Origin: Streptomyces sp. NBC_01217
GTDB taxonomy: Bacteria; Actinomycetota; Actinomycetes; Streptomycetales; Streptomycetaceae
Assembly (NCBI RefSeq): GCF_035994185.1
Contig: NZ_CP108538.1
Span: 6,053,501 to 6,117,500 of the forward strand
Direction of reading: 5' to 3'
Length of the DNA: 64,000 bases
Position 1 is the first letter of the stretch. Each line of letters opens with the position of its first letter. A program made the translations under genes and the position numbers. Under the pieces are notes generated by a model. The model was not told the origin of the DNA and made no database searches. It worked only from the letters and a program-made list of their open reading frames with translations. This document shows, piece by piece, positions 53,637-62,166 of this stretch.

Positions 53637-53893
53637 GGCGGCAACCGCCCTCTTCCGCTTCACAAGGTGATGGACAGCGGAAATCAAGGCTACGCCTCCC
53701 CGGCCGTTCCACGCAGGCCGGGCCGGTCTTCGTCGCGCAAGTCACATCGGAAGACGGGTTTCGGTGCAGGAAATGGCGGGAAACAAGCATGGTTCCGCGT
53801 CACTTCGGGTACGTGGGACCGCGGCTACGGCCCCGTGGACCGTACCCGTTGAACGGAACACGTAGAACGTGCCCTTCCGGCTCGAACCCTATG

Positions 53894-54970
53894 TCAACCT
53901 CGCGGCTGCGGAATCCCCGGAAGGGTGACCTGGATGCGGCAGCCCCGAGCGGATTCGGCCACGCCGATGCGTCCGCCGTGCAGATCCACCGCCCAGCGGG
54001 CGATCGCCAGGCCCAGACCCGTACCGCCGTCGCTGCCCGGACCGTGCGGGGACGGCACCTCGCCGCGGTTGAAACGCTCGAAGACACGGTGCCGCTCGGA
54101 CTCCGGAATGCCCGGACCCTCGTCGAGGACCTCCAGCGCCAGGGATTCCGGTCCGGCCCCGCGACGGGCCAGCACGGTGACCCGGCCGTGCGGCGGGCTG
54201 TGCTTGACAGCGTTGTCGATCAGATTGGCCACCACCTGGTGCAGCCGTTCCGCATCCGCGTGCGCGGTCAGCTCGGGCGGCGAGACGTCCAGATGCAGAT
54301 GGACGTCCTTGCGGGTGTGGTTCCCCGAACCGGAGGACAGCCGGCGGTGCGAGGCGGCGAGGTTCGCCTCCTTCAGCACACCCGACAGATACGGCCACAC
54401 CTCGAAGCGGCGGGCCTTCAGGGTGACCACCCCGTTGTCCAGCCGGGACAGGTCCAGCAGCGTCTCCACCAGCCTGCCGAGCCGCTCGGTCTGCTTCAGA
54501 GCGGTACGCATGGTCTCCGGATCGGCCGAGGAAACCCCGTCCACGACGTTCTCCAGCACGGCTCTCAGCGCCGCGATGGGTGTTCGCAGCTCATGCGACA
54601 CATTGGCCACCAGCTCCTTGCGGTGCCGGTCCACGGCCTCCAGATCGTCCGCCATGCGGTTGATCGTCTGTGCGAGGTCGCCGAGCTCGTCACGCCGGTC
54701 GGCGCCGCTCACCCGTCTGGTGTAGTCGCCGTGCGATATCGACCTGGCCACGGTCGTCATCTCGTCCAGTGGCGCCGTCAGACCGTGCGCCACGAACTGG
54801 GTGATCAGCAGGGTCGCGATCACCGAGAACACCGTGATGAAGCGCAGCTCGGTCCTGGTGCGCACGGCCACCATCAGCAGCCCGGTGGTGATGAACACCG
54901 AGACCACCACGAGCGTGCCCAGCTTGGCCTTGACCGAGAAGGGGCGCAGTCCGGAACCCGGCCGGGTCAT
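53894..54970 (-). CDS. Two-component sensor histidine kinase
   Basis: This 358-residue membrane kinase has two hydrophobic segments close together (about 18-60, no large sensor loop), a HAMP domain (LTAPLDEMTTVARSISHGDYTRRV), the H-box VSHELRTPIAALR, the N-box LIDNAVKHSP, G1 DEGPGIPES and G2 GTGLGLAIARWAV. The short input region suggests sensing within the membrane. The start overlaps the stop of the response regulator by 4 bases. A GNHTRKD-containing insert precedes the ATPase domain. Signal unknown. Confidence 0.93.
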   Translation of the reverse strand: MTRPGSGLRPFSVKAKLGTLVVVSVFITTGLLMVAVRTRTELRFITVFSVIATLLITQFVAHGLTAPLDEMTTVARSISHGDYTRRVSGADRRDELGDLAQTINRMADDLEAVDRHRKELVANVSHELRTPIAALRAVLENVVDGVSSADPETMRTALKQTERLGRLVETLLDLSRLDNGVVTLKARRFEVWPYLSGVLKEANLAASHRRLSSGSGNHTRKDVHLHLDVSPPELTAHADAERLHQVVANLIDNAVKHSPPHGRVTVLARRGAGPESLALEVLDEGPGIPESERHRVFERFNRGEVPSPHGPGSDGGTGLGLAIARWAVDLHGGRIGVAESARGCRIQVTLPGIPQPRG

Positions 54971-55704
54971 GGCGCCGGGGTCTCCAGGGCGTAGCCGACA
55001 CCGTGCACGGTACGGATGCGCTCCGCACCGATCTTCCGGCGCAGCGCCTTGATGTGGCTGTCGACGGTACGGGTGCCGGAGGCGTCCGCCCAGTCCCAGA
55101 CCTCGGCCAGCAGCTGCTCCCGGGAGAGCACCGCACGCGGGGTGTTGGCCAGGCAGACCAGCAGGTCGAACTCGGTCGGCGTGAGGTGGACGTCGTCGGC
55201 GCGCACCCGGACCCGGCGCTGCGCGTGATCGATCTCCAGCTCGCCGAGGCGCAGTATGCCGCTGCGTGGCGTGACCGCGGCCAGCGCCGCACGCTCGACC
55301 CGGCGCAGCAGGACGTGCACCCGGGCCGCCAGCTCGCGCATCGAGAACGGCTTGGTCATGTAGTCGTCGGCGCCGACCCCGAGACCGACCAGCATGTCGG
55401 TCTCGTCGTCCCTGGCGGTCAGCATCAGCACCGGCACCGGCCGCTGGGCCTGCACACGGCGGCAGACCTCCAGGCCGTCGAAGCCGGGAAGCATGATGTC
55501 GAGCACCATCAGGTCGGGCTGCCATGCCTCGGCCGCGTCCACGGCCGCGGGTCCGTCGAGTGCGGTCTGCACCAGAAAGCCCTCGGCCCGCAGCCGGGCG
55601 GAAATGGCGTCGACGATCGTGGCGTCGTCCTCGACCACCAGCACCCGGCGCTGCGCGCCCGGGGTGGCCGCGACACCGTTGTGGGTGGTGTGTGTCTGTT
55701 CCAT
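54967..55704 (-). CDS. OmpR/PhoB-family response regulator
   Basis: This 245-residue regulator has a receiver domain with acidic pocket VVEDD, the phosphorylated Asp in DLMVLDIMLPGFDG, Thr in LMLTARDD and Lys in YMTKPFS, then a winged-helix DNA-binding domain (TPTEFDLLVCLANTPRAVLS; GTRTVDSHIKALRRKI). The start is the ATG at 55704 (MEQTHTTHNG). It is translationally coupled to the kinase, with which it must form a pair. Targets unknown; kgd lies just downstream but has its own region. Confidence 0.94.
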   Translation of the reverse strand: MEQTHTTHNGVAATPGAQRRVLVVEDDATIVDAISARLRAEGFLVQTALDGPAAVDAAEAWQPDLMVLDIMLPGFDGLEVCRRVQAQRPVPVLMLTARDDETDMLVGLGVGADDYMTKPFSMRELAARVHVLLRRVERAALAAVTPRSGILRLGELEIDHAQRRVRVRADDVHLTPTEFDLLVCLANTPRAVLSREQLLAEVWDWADASGTRTVDSHIKALRRKIGAERIRTVHGVGYALETPAP

Positions 55705-55928
55705 CGCCCCGCCCCTGCCCGTTCTCGCGGGAGCCATTCCCCCGGAGGCACGGTCTTTGCTCGTGGATTTCGTGGGTGATCCCCGTTACCGGTCAGCAGC
55801 GTAAAGGCAGCGGACTGCTCTCGGCTACGCAGGGTGTAACGGCTTGGGCGCGACGAAGTGGCGGAGTGTCGGCCTTGTGGCGCTTGGCCCCCGGGCGTCC
55901 GGGGGCCTCGGATACCCGGTGGGGGCTC

Positions 55929-56621
55929 TCAGCCCGTCCGAATTGCGAGATGCACCACGTCGGGCACACCTCGGGCAACGCTGACCTCTTCCGTCCCAAC
56001 CCCACTGAATCCGGCATTCCGCAGGGCCTGTTCGAAGCCGGCGGACGGTTGTGCGGACCACACCGCGAGAACGCCCCCCGGAGTGAGCCGCTCCCGGCAG
56101 TCCGCCAGACCGGCGGGCGAGTACAGGCTGGTGTTGTCCTCGGTGACGGTCCAGTCCGGTCCGTTGTCGATATCCAGACACAGGGCGTCGTAACGGTCCG
56201 TAGTCGTACGCAGATACTCGACGAGATCCGTCGTCAGGATCTCGGTCCGCGGGTCGGCGAGCGCCGCACCGGAGATCCCGGCCAGCGGCCCCTCCAGATG
56301 CCAGTCCACGATCGCCTGCTCCCGCTCGACGACGGCGATCCGCCCCCACCGCGGCTCGGCGGCGGCCCGCACGAGCGAGAAACCGACCCCGAGCCCCCCG
56401 ATGAGCACCGCGGGCGCTGTCCGCCACGAGGGCAGTGCGGCCAGTGCGGCGTCGACCAGCAGCCGCTCGGAACGCCCGTCCGAGGTGTCCATCAGGAAAC
56501 ACCCGTTGGCGATGATCTCGAAGTCGTCCCCCCGCTCCCGCAGGACGACCTCGCCGTAGGGGCCTTCGCGGCGGTCGAGCGTGACGGGGGCGAGGGTGTC
56601 GGGGCCGTGGATGTCGGGCAT
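55929..56621 (-). CDS. Spermidine synthase-like protein
   Basis: This 230-residue protein has the Rossmann methyltransferase-like fold of the spermidine synthase family (GEVVLRERGDDFEIIANGCFLMDTSDG; AVLIGGLGVGFSLV; IAVVEREQAIVDWH; ALCLDIDNGPDW). The polyamine-binding and gate-loop residues are not clearly kept, so it may not make spermidine. Such short actinobacterial members are usually annotated as spermidine synthase without proof. It is a single gene between two operons. Confidence 0.85.
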   Translation of the reverse strand: MPDIHGPDTLAPVTLDRREGPYGEVVLRERGDDFEIIANGCFLMDTSDGRSERLLVDAALAALPSWRTAPAVLIGGLGVGFSLVRAAAEPRWGRIAVVEREQAIVDWHLEGPLAGISGAALADPRTEILTTDLVEYLRTTTDRYDALCLDIDNGPDWTVTEDNTSLYSPAGLADCRERLTPGGVLAVWSAQPSAGFEQALRNAGFSGVGTEEVSVARGVPDVVHLAIRTG

Positions 56622-56726
56622 GGTGCGGTCTCCGGTGGACGGCGGATACGTACTGCGACATCCTGTCCGCTCGACGCGGCCGGGGGCCAGCGGATTGCCC
56701 GAGAAGGGGGCGTACGCCGTCGGGGG

Positions 56727-57350
56727 TTACGCGCCCTCCGGGCGTGCGCCGCGCACCGCGAGGAGGACCGCCCCGCCCGCGTACGCCGTCAGGGCCACCG
56801 TCCACGCCGCACCCTGCGGGCCCGGCTGCATCGGCCAGGCCCACACCGCCGCCGCCCCGCCCGGGGTGTGGGGCGCCGCCAGATAGACGGCGCCGCCGTA
56901 GACCGTCATCGGCAGCCAGCTCAGCCGGGCACCGATCAGGGCGGCGGAGGCCGCGGCCACCCCGGTCGCGCCGAGCACATTGCGCACCATGCCCGGTGCG
57001 CCGTACGCCTCCGGGTGCCCCGGGACGGCCAGCGCGAGCGCCCCGGCCGCCGGCACGGTCAGGGCCAGCAGATGCAGCAGCCGCAGCGGCCACCAGCGGC
57101 GTACGGCGGTCCGGTCCAGCTCGTCGCTGTGCGTGTAAAGGCTGGTGCCGATCGCGGCGGAGGCGAGCAGCGGGGCCAGCGCGAGGACCGGGATGCGGGC
57201 GGTGTGGTCGAAGTACGGCTGGTCCTCCAGCCAGTCCGCCGCCCAGGCGGCGACGAGGACGGTGCAGGTCAGGGCGGCGGCGGTGAGGTGGAGAGCGCGG
57301 GAGCGGATATAGAGGAGCGGGAGAGCGGCGTGGGCCGGCCGGGCGTTCAC
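56727..57350 (-). CDS. Integral membrane protein, last gene of the sigma/ABC operon
   Basis: This 207-residue protein has five or six hydrophobic segments and no recognised family motif. It begins VNARPAHAALPLLYIRSRAL at a GTG that overlaps the permease stop by 4 bases (GTGA), which I prefer to an upstream ATG. The C-terminal part (AAWTVALTAYAGGAVLLAV) is a helix. It is probably a second membrane subunit of the ABC system encoded before it. Confidence 0.78.
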   Translation of the reverse strand: MNARPAHAALPLLYIRSRALHLTAAALTCTVLVAAWAADWLEDQPYFDHTARIPVLALAPLLASAAIGTSLYTHSDELDRTAVRRWWPLRLLHLLALTVPAAGALALAVPGHPEAYGAPGMVRNVLGATGVAAASAALIGARLSWLPMTVYGGAVYLAAPHTPGGAAAVWAWPMQPGPQGAAWTVALTAYAGGAVLLAVRGARPEGA

Positions 57351-58690
57351 AGGACCGGGACCTGCGCGGGCGTGCAGCGCTCGGGGACCGCCAGGAAGCG
57401 GCCGAGCCAGACCTTGCGGTCGGCGTCCGGCATGGCCCTGAGACGCGCGAGATAGGGCGAATTCGGATACCACGGAGAGTCCTCGCCGCTCAGCCAGACG
57501 ACGACAGCGTCCTGAGTGCGTGCCGCCCGCTCGCCCTCCTTCCGGTCCTTCCCCTGCGCCCCGGCCGAACAGTCGCGGTTCACCAGGCCCAAGGCGGTTT
57601 CCGAGACATACCGGTGGGGATCGGTCAGCCGGTCGCGTGCGATGCCCCAGCCGCGCGACACATGCGCGAGAGCGGCTTCGCCGTTCTTCGGGCCGGACCG
57701 GGAGTCCACGTATCTGACCGGTGCGCCCGGAACTCCCTCCAGCCGCGAGAACATTCCTTTCAGAGCCTCGGACATCTGGGGCAGCACCGGGGACTCGGAT
57801 GCGTACACGCAGATCTGCGGAGCGCCGGGGGCAGCCGCCGTGCAGACCTCGCGGGTCACGGACGGGTCGTCGCGGTAGAGGTCCTCACCGGTGTGGACGA
57901 CCACCGCCCCCGCCACGGCCGCCAGGGCGAGCGGCACGACGGCCAGGTGACGCCGCCGGGCCGCGTACGCGAGCAGCACGGTGACGGCGATACCGCCCGT
58001 CCAGGCCACCAGGACCGGGGCGAACCACCACACCGGGACGGACCCTTCGAGCTGGACGTCCTTGGCCGGGCTCAGGAATTGGGCCTGCGATTCCAGATAC
58101 GCCGGGAACCCCAGACCGACGTACGCGCACACCGCCAGGAGCGGAGCGATCAGCCGCCACCGCACCAGCCGGCCGACGACGAAGCCCACGAAGCCGATGG
58201 ACAGCAGGAAACCGAGGTCCGCGGCGATGACCGGGACGGAGGGGCCGCCGGCCCCGGCGTACGGGGCGGTCGCCGCGAACGCCACGGCCAGCGCGAACAG
58301 ATACCCGGCCGCCGACCACAGCATGACCGGCGTCGCGGCCGTCATCGTCTGCGCGAGCCGGCTGCGCGGCACCGAGAGCAGCAGTTCCGCGGTACGGCGG
58401 CGATGCTCCCGGCCGCCCTGCCAGCAGGCGGCCGCGGCGACGAGCGGACCGCCGAGCAGCGCACTCGCCGAGTGCAGCAGGCTCTGCGTCTCGCCCCAGC
58501 TGCCCTGCCACTGGGCCGCCCTGCCCCACAGCACGACGAGAAGCGTGAGGGCCACGGCCGGCCCGGTCCAGGGGGCGACCCCGTGCCGGAGCTCGGCCCG
58601 CAGCGCGGTGCGAGCCGGGTGGTGCGCCGGTGCTCCGGGGTCCGTCATCGGCGTGTGGGGCTTCGTCATCGGCGCGTCGAGGTTCGTCAT
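57347..58690 (-). CDS. ABC-type membrane protein (permease-like)
   Basis: This 447-residue protein has about seven membrane segments and a C-terminal extracytoplasmic or cytoplasmic domain of about 170 residues (DDPSVTREVCTAAAPGAPQICVYA, with three to four cysteines). It is encoded next to an ABC ATPase and resembles ABC-2 type permeases. The N-terminus carries a threefold heptad, MTNLDAP-MTKPHTP-MTDPGAP, from a 21-bp repeat that offers three in-frame ATGs (58690, 58669, 58648). The first overlaps the ATPase stop by 4 bases, so is probably used. Confidence 0.8.
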   Translation of the reverse strand: MTNLDAPMTKPHTPMTDPGAPAHHPARTALRAELRHGVAPWTGPAVALTLLVVLWGRAAQWQGSWGETQSLLHSASALLGGPLVAAAACWQGGREHRRRTAELLLSVPRSRLAQTMTAATPVMLWSAAGYLFALAVAFAATAPYAGAGGPSVPVIAADLGFLLSIGFVGFVVGRLVRWRLIAPLLAVCAYVGLGFPAYLESQAQFLSPAKDVQLEGSVPVWWFAPVLVAWTGGIAVTVLLAYAARRRHLAVVPLALAAVAGAVVVHTGEDLYRDDPSVTREVCTAAAPGAPQICVYASESPVLPQMSEALKGMFSRLEGVPGAPVRYVDSRSGPKNGEAALAHVSRGWGIARDRLTDPHRYVSETALGLVNRDCSAGAQGKDRKEGERAARTQDAVVVWLSGEDSPWYPNSPYLARLRAMPDADRKVWLGRFLAVPERCTPAQVPVL

Positions 58691-59469
58691 CGGTGCGCCA
58701 CCGCCGCCCGGTGCGCCCGCAGCGCGGCGGTGTAGGCGCGCTCGATCCGGTTGCCCTGCGGCCCGTCCGCCCCGGTGTCCTCGCTGCCGAGGGCCATCAG
58801 CTCCTGAGTCGTACCCCGGTAGGCGATCCGGCCCGCCTCGATCACCGTCACATCGGTGCAGGCCGTGGTGACGTCCTCGACGAGATGGGTCGAGACGATC
58901 ACGGTGGACGTGTGGCCCAGCCCCCGTATCAGCGCCCGGAACTCGACCCGCTGCTCGGGGTCGAGACCGGCGGTCGGCTCGTCGAGCAGCAGCAGCTCCG
59001 GATCGTTGACGATCGCCTGGGCGATGCCGACGCGCCGGATCATGCCGCCCGACAGGGTCTTCACCCGGGCGTCGATCCGCTCCGCAAGACCCACCCGGTC
59101 CACCGCACGCTCCACGGCCGCGGGTACCGCCGCCGCGTCCATCTCCTTGAGCCAGGCCACATAGGCGACGAACTCGCGGACGGTGAAGCCCGGGTAGTAC
59201 CCGAAGTCCTGCGGCAGATACCCCAGCCTGCGCCTCACCGCCGCCCGGCTGCGGTGATCCGACCTGGCACCGACCTCGCTGCCGAGGAGCTCCACCCGGC
59301 CGCCGGACGGCGCGGCGACCGTCGCGAGCACCCGGATCAGCGAGGTCTTGCCCGCCCCGTTCGGCCCGAGGAGCCCGTGCACACCGGGTGCGAAGTCGAG
59401 ATCGACGGCGTCGAGGGCGGCCGTCCCGCGGTGCCGGACGGTCAGTTCCCTGACCTTGACCGTGCTCAC
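58687..59469 (-). CDS. ABC transporter ATP-binding protein
   Basis: This 260-residue ATPase has Walker A GPNGAGKTS, Q-loop YLPQDFGYYPGFTV, signature LSGGMIRRVGIAQAI, and Walker B LLLLDEPTAGLDP. The type is that of ABC-2 exporters or lantibiotic-immunity-like systems. Both ends overlap neighbours by 4 bases: the anti-sigma stop upstream and the permease start downstream. It works with the permease at 57347-58690. Confidence 0.93.
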   Translation of the reverse strand: MSTVKVRELTVRHRGTAALDAVDLDFAPGVHGLLGPNGAGKTSLIRVLATVAAPSGGRVELLGSEVGARSDHRSRAAVRRRLGYLPQDFGYYPGFTVREFVAYVAWLKEMDAAAVPAAVERAVDRVGLAERIDARVKTLSGGMIRRVGIAQAIVNDPELLLLDEPTAGLDPEQRVEFRALIRGLGHTSTVIVSTHLVEDVTTACTDVTVIEAGRIAYRGTTQELMALGSEDTGADGPQGNRIERAYTAALRAHRAAVAHR

Positions 59470-60425
59470 AATGTCTCCAGATGGTCGAAGGATCTACGGC
59501 GTACGGCGAGCAGCGCGGCGCACACGAGCGCCCCGGCCGCCCAGCCGCCCTGTGCGGCGGTCCCGGCGAAGTACGACGCGGCCCCGGCCGCCGACTCGGC
59601 CATCCCCAGGGGGGAGGCGGCGAAGGCGGGCAGGAGCACGGCGGCCGCCCAGGCCACGGCGACGGACGAGGCGCCGGTGCGGCAGCCGACGTACGAACCG
59701 AGGGCGAGCGCCGCCAGCGTCATCGCCAGCCCAGGCAGCAGCCATGCCGCCGGGCCCGGCCCCGCGGCGGACGGGGGCAGCGCGGCCCCGGCGAGGGTGA
59801 GCGCCGGGATGCTCACGCCGAGCACCGCGGCGGTTCTGGTCAGCAGCAGCCGCACTCCGCCGGACGGGGTGGCGGCGGTGATCTCATGCATAGGGTCCGC
59901 GTGCCGTCCGTAGGAGACGACGACCCCGGCGAGCGGCAGCACCGGCGCGATGACGAGGAGCAACGGCCGCGTGGCCGCGCCGAGCCCGGCCCCGTACGCC
60001 AGAGCGAGCGCCCCGACGACCACCAGCACCAGCGCCGACAACCACGCCCCACGCAGCGCGGGCCCGGCGGCCCACAGCAGCCGGCCGATGCGGGAGGCGG
60101 GCCCGGAGAGGCCCAGGCGGCCATATCGCGCCGATGCGCAGAAACGGGCCCGGACCGGTCCGGGGAAGGCGGCCCTCGTGAGGTGTCTCTTCGGTGCGCC
60201 TTGCGCCACCACCGTCGCGAGCAGCCCCGCCCGTACCCCGTCCAGCAGCGCCGCCGCCTCCGGCCGTGTCCGTACCGCCGCCGAGACCCGCGCCGCGCAC
60301 CCGTCGCACGTCTCCACGTGCTTCTCCAGGGACCAGGCCTCCGTCTCGGCCACCGCACCGGCGGCGTACCGCCCAGCCAGGTCTTCGCCCACGTGCCAAT
60401 GGGTCATGCCGTCACCTCCTGTCAT
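59466..60425 (-). CDS. Zinc-binding anti-sigma factor with multi-helix membrane domain
   Basis: This 319-residue protein has an N-terminal anti-sigma zinc domain (EKHVETCDGCAARV: HxxxCxxC, near residues 35-44) and then six to seven hydrophobic helices, more than the single helix of most such factors. It should hold the sigma factor encoded immediately upstream (60422-61027) until a signal arrives. The membrane part is homologous in style to ABC permease-type proteins, so it may also read the flux of the ABC system. The start overlaps the sigma stop by 4 bases. Confidence 0.87.
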   Translation of the reverse strand: MTGGDGMTHWHVGEDLAGRYAAGAVAETEAWSLEKHVETCDGCAARVSAAVRTRPEAAALLDGVRAGLLATVVAQGAPKRHLTRAAFPGPVRARFCASARYGRLGLSGPASRIGRLLWAAGPALRGAWLSALVLVVVGALALAYGAGLGAATRPLLLVIAPVLPLAGVVVSYGRHADPMHEITAATPSGGVRLLLTRTAAVLGVSIPALTLAGAALPPSAAGPGPAAWLLPGLAMTLAALALGSYVGCRTGASSVAVAWAAAVLLPAFAASPLGMAESAAGAASYFAGTAAQGGWAAGALVCAALLAVRRRSFDHLETL

Positions 60426-61027
60426 GCCGTGCCTCCCAGCGGACCGGCTTCCGGCGCCAGCAGTTCCAGTGCGGCGCGCAGTTCACGTCTGGCCCGCATG
60501 GCCCGGGTCTTGACCGTGCCTTCCGGTATGCCGAGGAGCCGGGCCGTCTCGCGGGTCGTCAGCCCGTCGACGACCGTCGCGCGCAGGACCTCCCGCAGCT
60601 CGGGCGAGATCCGGTCGAGCGCGGCACCCACATCGCCGTACTCCAGCCCGGCGAGCACCCGCTCCTCGGCGGACGGCGCCGCGGATGCCCAGTCCTTGCT
60701 GTCGGCCAGCTCGGCCTGTACGGCACGATCGGTGCGGGCACGGACGCGCTGTGCGTCGACGAGCCGGCGCGAGGCGATCACCCACAGCCAGCCGCCGATC
60801 TGTGTACCGCGGTGCGATGCGGCGGAGCGCCAGGCCGTCACGAAGGTGTCCTGAAGGACCTCCCGTACGGTCTCGGCGTCCGCGCAACGCCTGCTCAGCC
60901 GGGCCAGCAGCCAGCCGGCGTGCCGGTCGTAGAGCGTCGCCAGGGCCGCCGTATCCCCCTGTGCGACGGCACGCAGCAACGCGTCGTCGTCATTTCGGTC
61001 CTCCCCCGAGGGGCGCAACAGGCTCAC
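60422..61027 (-). CDS. ECF RNA polymerase sigma factor
   Basis: This 201-residue sigma-70-family factor has region 2 (AALATLYDRHAGWLLARLSRRCADAE, split; VREVLQDTFVTAWRSAAS) and region 4 (ELREVLRATVVDGLTTRETARL; PEGTVKTRAMRARRELRAAL). It starts with GTG. It is the first gene of a five-gene operon in which every junction is a 4-base overlap, with the cognate anti-sigma factor second. The sigma factor probably drives its own operon. Confidence 0.92.
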   Translation of the reverse strand: MSLLRPSGEDRNDDDALLRAVAQGDTAALATLYDRHAGWLLARLSRRCADAETVREVLQDTFVTAWRSAASHRGTQIGGWLWVIASRRLVDAQRVRARTDRAVQAELADSKDWASAAPSAEERVLAGLEYGDVGAALDRISPELREVLRATVVDGLTTRETARLLGIPEGTVKTRAMRARRELRAALELLAPEAGPLGGTA

Positions 61028-61100
61028 ATCTCTCTATCGGGCACCGGACCCGAGCCGGTTCATGCGCGGCTCAGGCGGCTCGCGCGCGGGGGAGCGGTGG

Positions 61101-61925
61101 TCAGGGACGCGGGGCCTTCACGCCGTGCACCGCGAGGTACTCGGCAGCCAGCCAGGGAGCCAGGTCGTCGATGAGCACGGCGAGGACGGCCGGGTCGGCG
61201 GAAGGGGTGCGGGCCGTGCGAGCGGCCGCCCGCATCTGCCCGATGCGCTCCGGGTGGCCCGGGTAGTACCGGGCGAACACCTCGGCGGACTCCGCCAGGT
61301 CGCTGGTCCAGCCGCCCCACCGCGGCATGACCAGGGTGAAGCCCGACCGGACGATACGTCGGGCGGCGACGCGGCTGAGGTCTCGGCGTTCGGCGTCCGT
61401 GGTGGCCTCGGCGGCCCTTCGGCGCCAGCGCGGCAGCGCGAGGTACAGGTCCCCGTTGGTCTCGCGGGCGAGCAGCGGGGTGGGGCGGTAGCTCGGCAGC
61501 TGTGCGGCGAGGTCCTCGCCCAGCAGCGGGGTGCACAGACAGGCGAGGAAGAAGCCGAGGTCGTTGCGTTCGAGTTCGCTGGTGAGGGTGTCGGCGCGGG
61601 CCAGCAGGGCGCCTACGCCGTTGATCAGGCCGAACGAGGCGTCGAGGCCGGCCTCCAAGGCGCGGGCCGCCGCTTCGTCGGCCGCCGTGGGCCCGGTGCG
61701 CAGCGCCAGCAGCAGATCCAGATCGGAGACACCGGGAACGGCCGTGCCGCGCGGAATGCTGCCGTAGAGGTACGCGCTGTGCAGCCGCGTACTGTCGAAC
61801 GCTTCGACGATCCGGGCCCGGGCCGTCTCCACCACGGGGGCGTACGCCGTCGGCACCCGGCTCAGCGAGCCCTCCCGCCGGATCGTCCCGTCCGGGTTCA
61901 GCCCTCGGTCGTCGTTCACGTCCAT
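61101..61925 (-). CDS. Nucleotidyltransferase, aminoglycoside adenylyltransferase (aadA)-like
   Basis: This 274-residue protein has the pol-beta nucleotidyltransferase motif YLYGSIPRGTAVPGVSDLDLLL (the GS and DLD pairs are complete; written here in part) and a C-terminal helical domain as in ANT(3'')-like proteins, though it is not close to clinical aadA. Substrate could be an aminoglycoside or another small molecule. Resistance cannot be inferred from fold alone. It is a single gene with its own promoter region. Confidence 0.82.
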   Translation of the reverse strand: MDVNDDRGLNPDGTIRREGSLSRVPTAYAPVVETARARIVEAFDSTRLHSAYLYGSIPRGTAVPGVSDLDLLLALRTGPTAADEAAARALEAGLDASFGLINGVGALLARADTLTSELERNDLGFFLACLCTPLLGEDLAAQLPSYRPTPLLARETNGDLYLALPRWRRRAAEATTDAERRDLSRVAARRIVRSGFTLVMPRWGGWTSDLAESAEVFARYYPGHPERIGQMRAAARTARTPSADPAVLAVLIDDLAPWLAAEYLAVHGVKAPRP

Positions 61926-62124
61926 ACGGGCACTCTGCCCGCTGCCCCGCGCGGGCGCCGAATGGTTTTCGCAGGCCGGAGCGTCATCGGACCGACCGGG
62001 GCGCCCTCGGATTAAAGCGGTCGCGTCCGGGGTTCACCGCTACAGGCAGGGCCCGCTCGTGGGGCGCATCCGGTCGATCGCTCACAGCGAACACACCCCG
62101 GGGAACAATGGGCGGCGCATGAGC

Positions 62125-62145
62125 ATTGAGTCTGCATAGCTCAAC
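62125..62145. promoter_or_regulatory. HAIR-like HspR operator before lon
   Basis: TTGAG-N9-CTCAA (62126-62144) fits 10 of 14 defined positions of the HspR-associated inverted repeat CTTGAGT-N7-ACTCAAG. It lies 22 bases before the lon start. lon is known to belong to the HspR/HAIR regulon in actinomycetes. Confidence 0.8.
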
Positions 62146-62166
62146 TTGACTGCCGAAGGGGAGATC

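Noticed and set aside
49836..53852. A very long open frame on the strand opposite to kgd (and similar ones opposite the encapsulin, malic enzyme, vWA and FxsT genes)
   Set aside because: These arise from strong third-position G/C bias; they encode Arg/Ala/Gly/Val-rich proteins without domains and mirror well-identified genes.
55825..57093. Long minus-strand frame overlapping the spermidine-synthase-like gene in another phase
   Set aside because: Shadow of the real genes; the product is Arg/Gly-rich.
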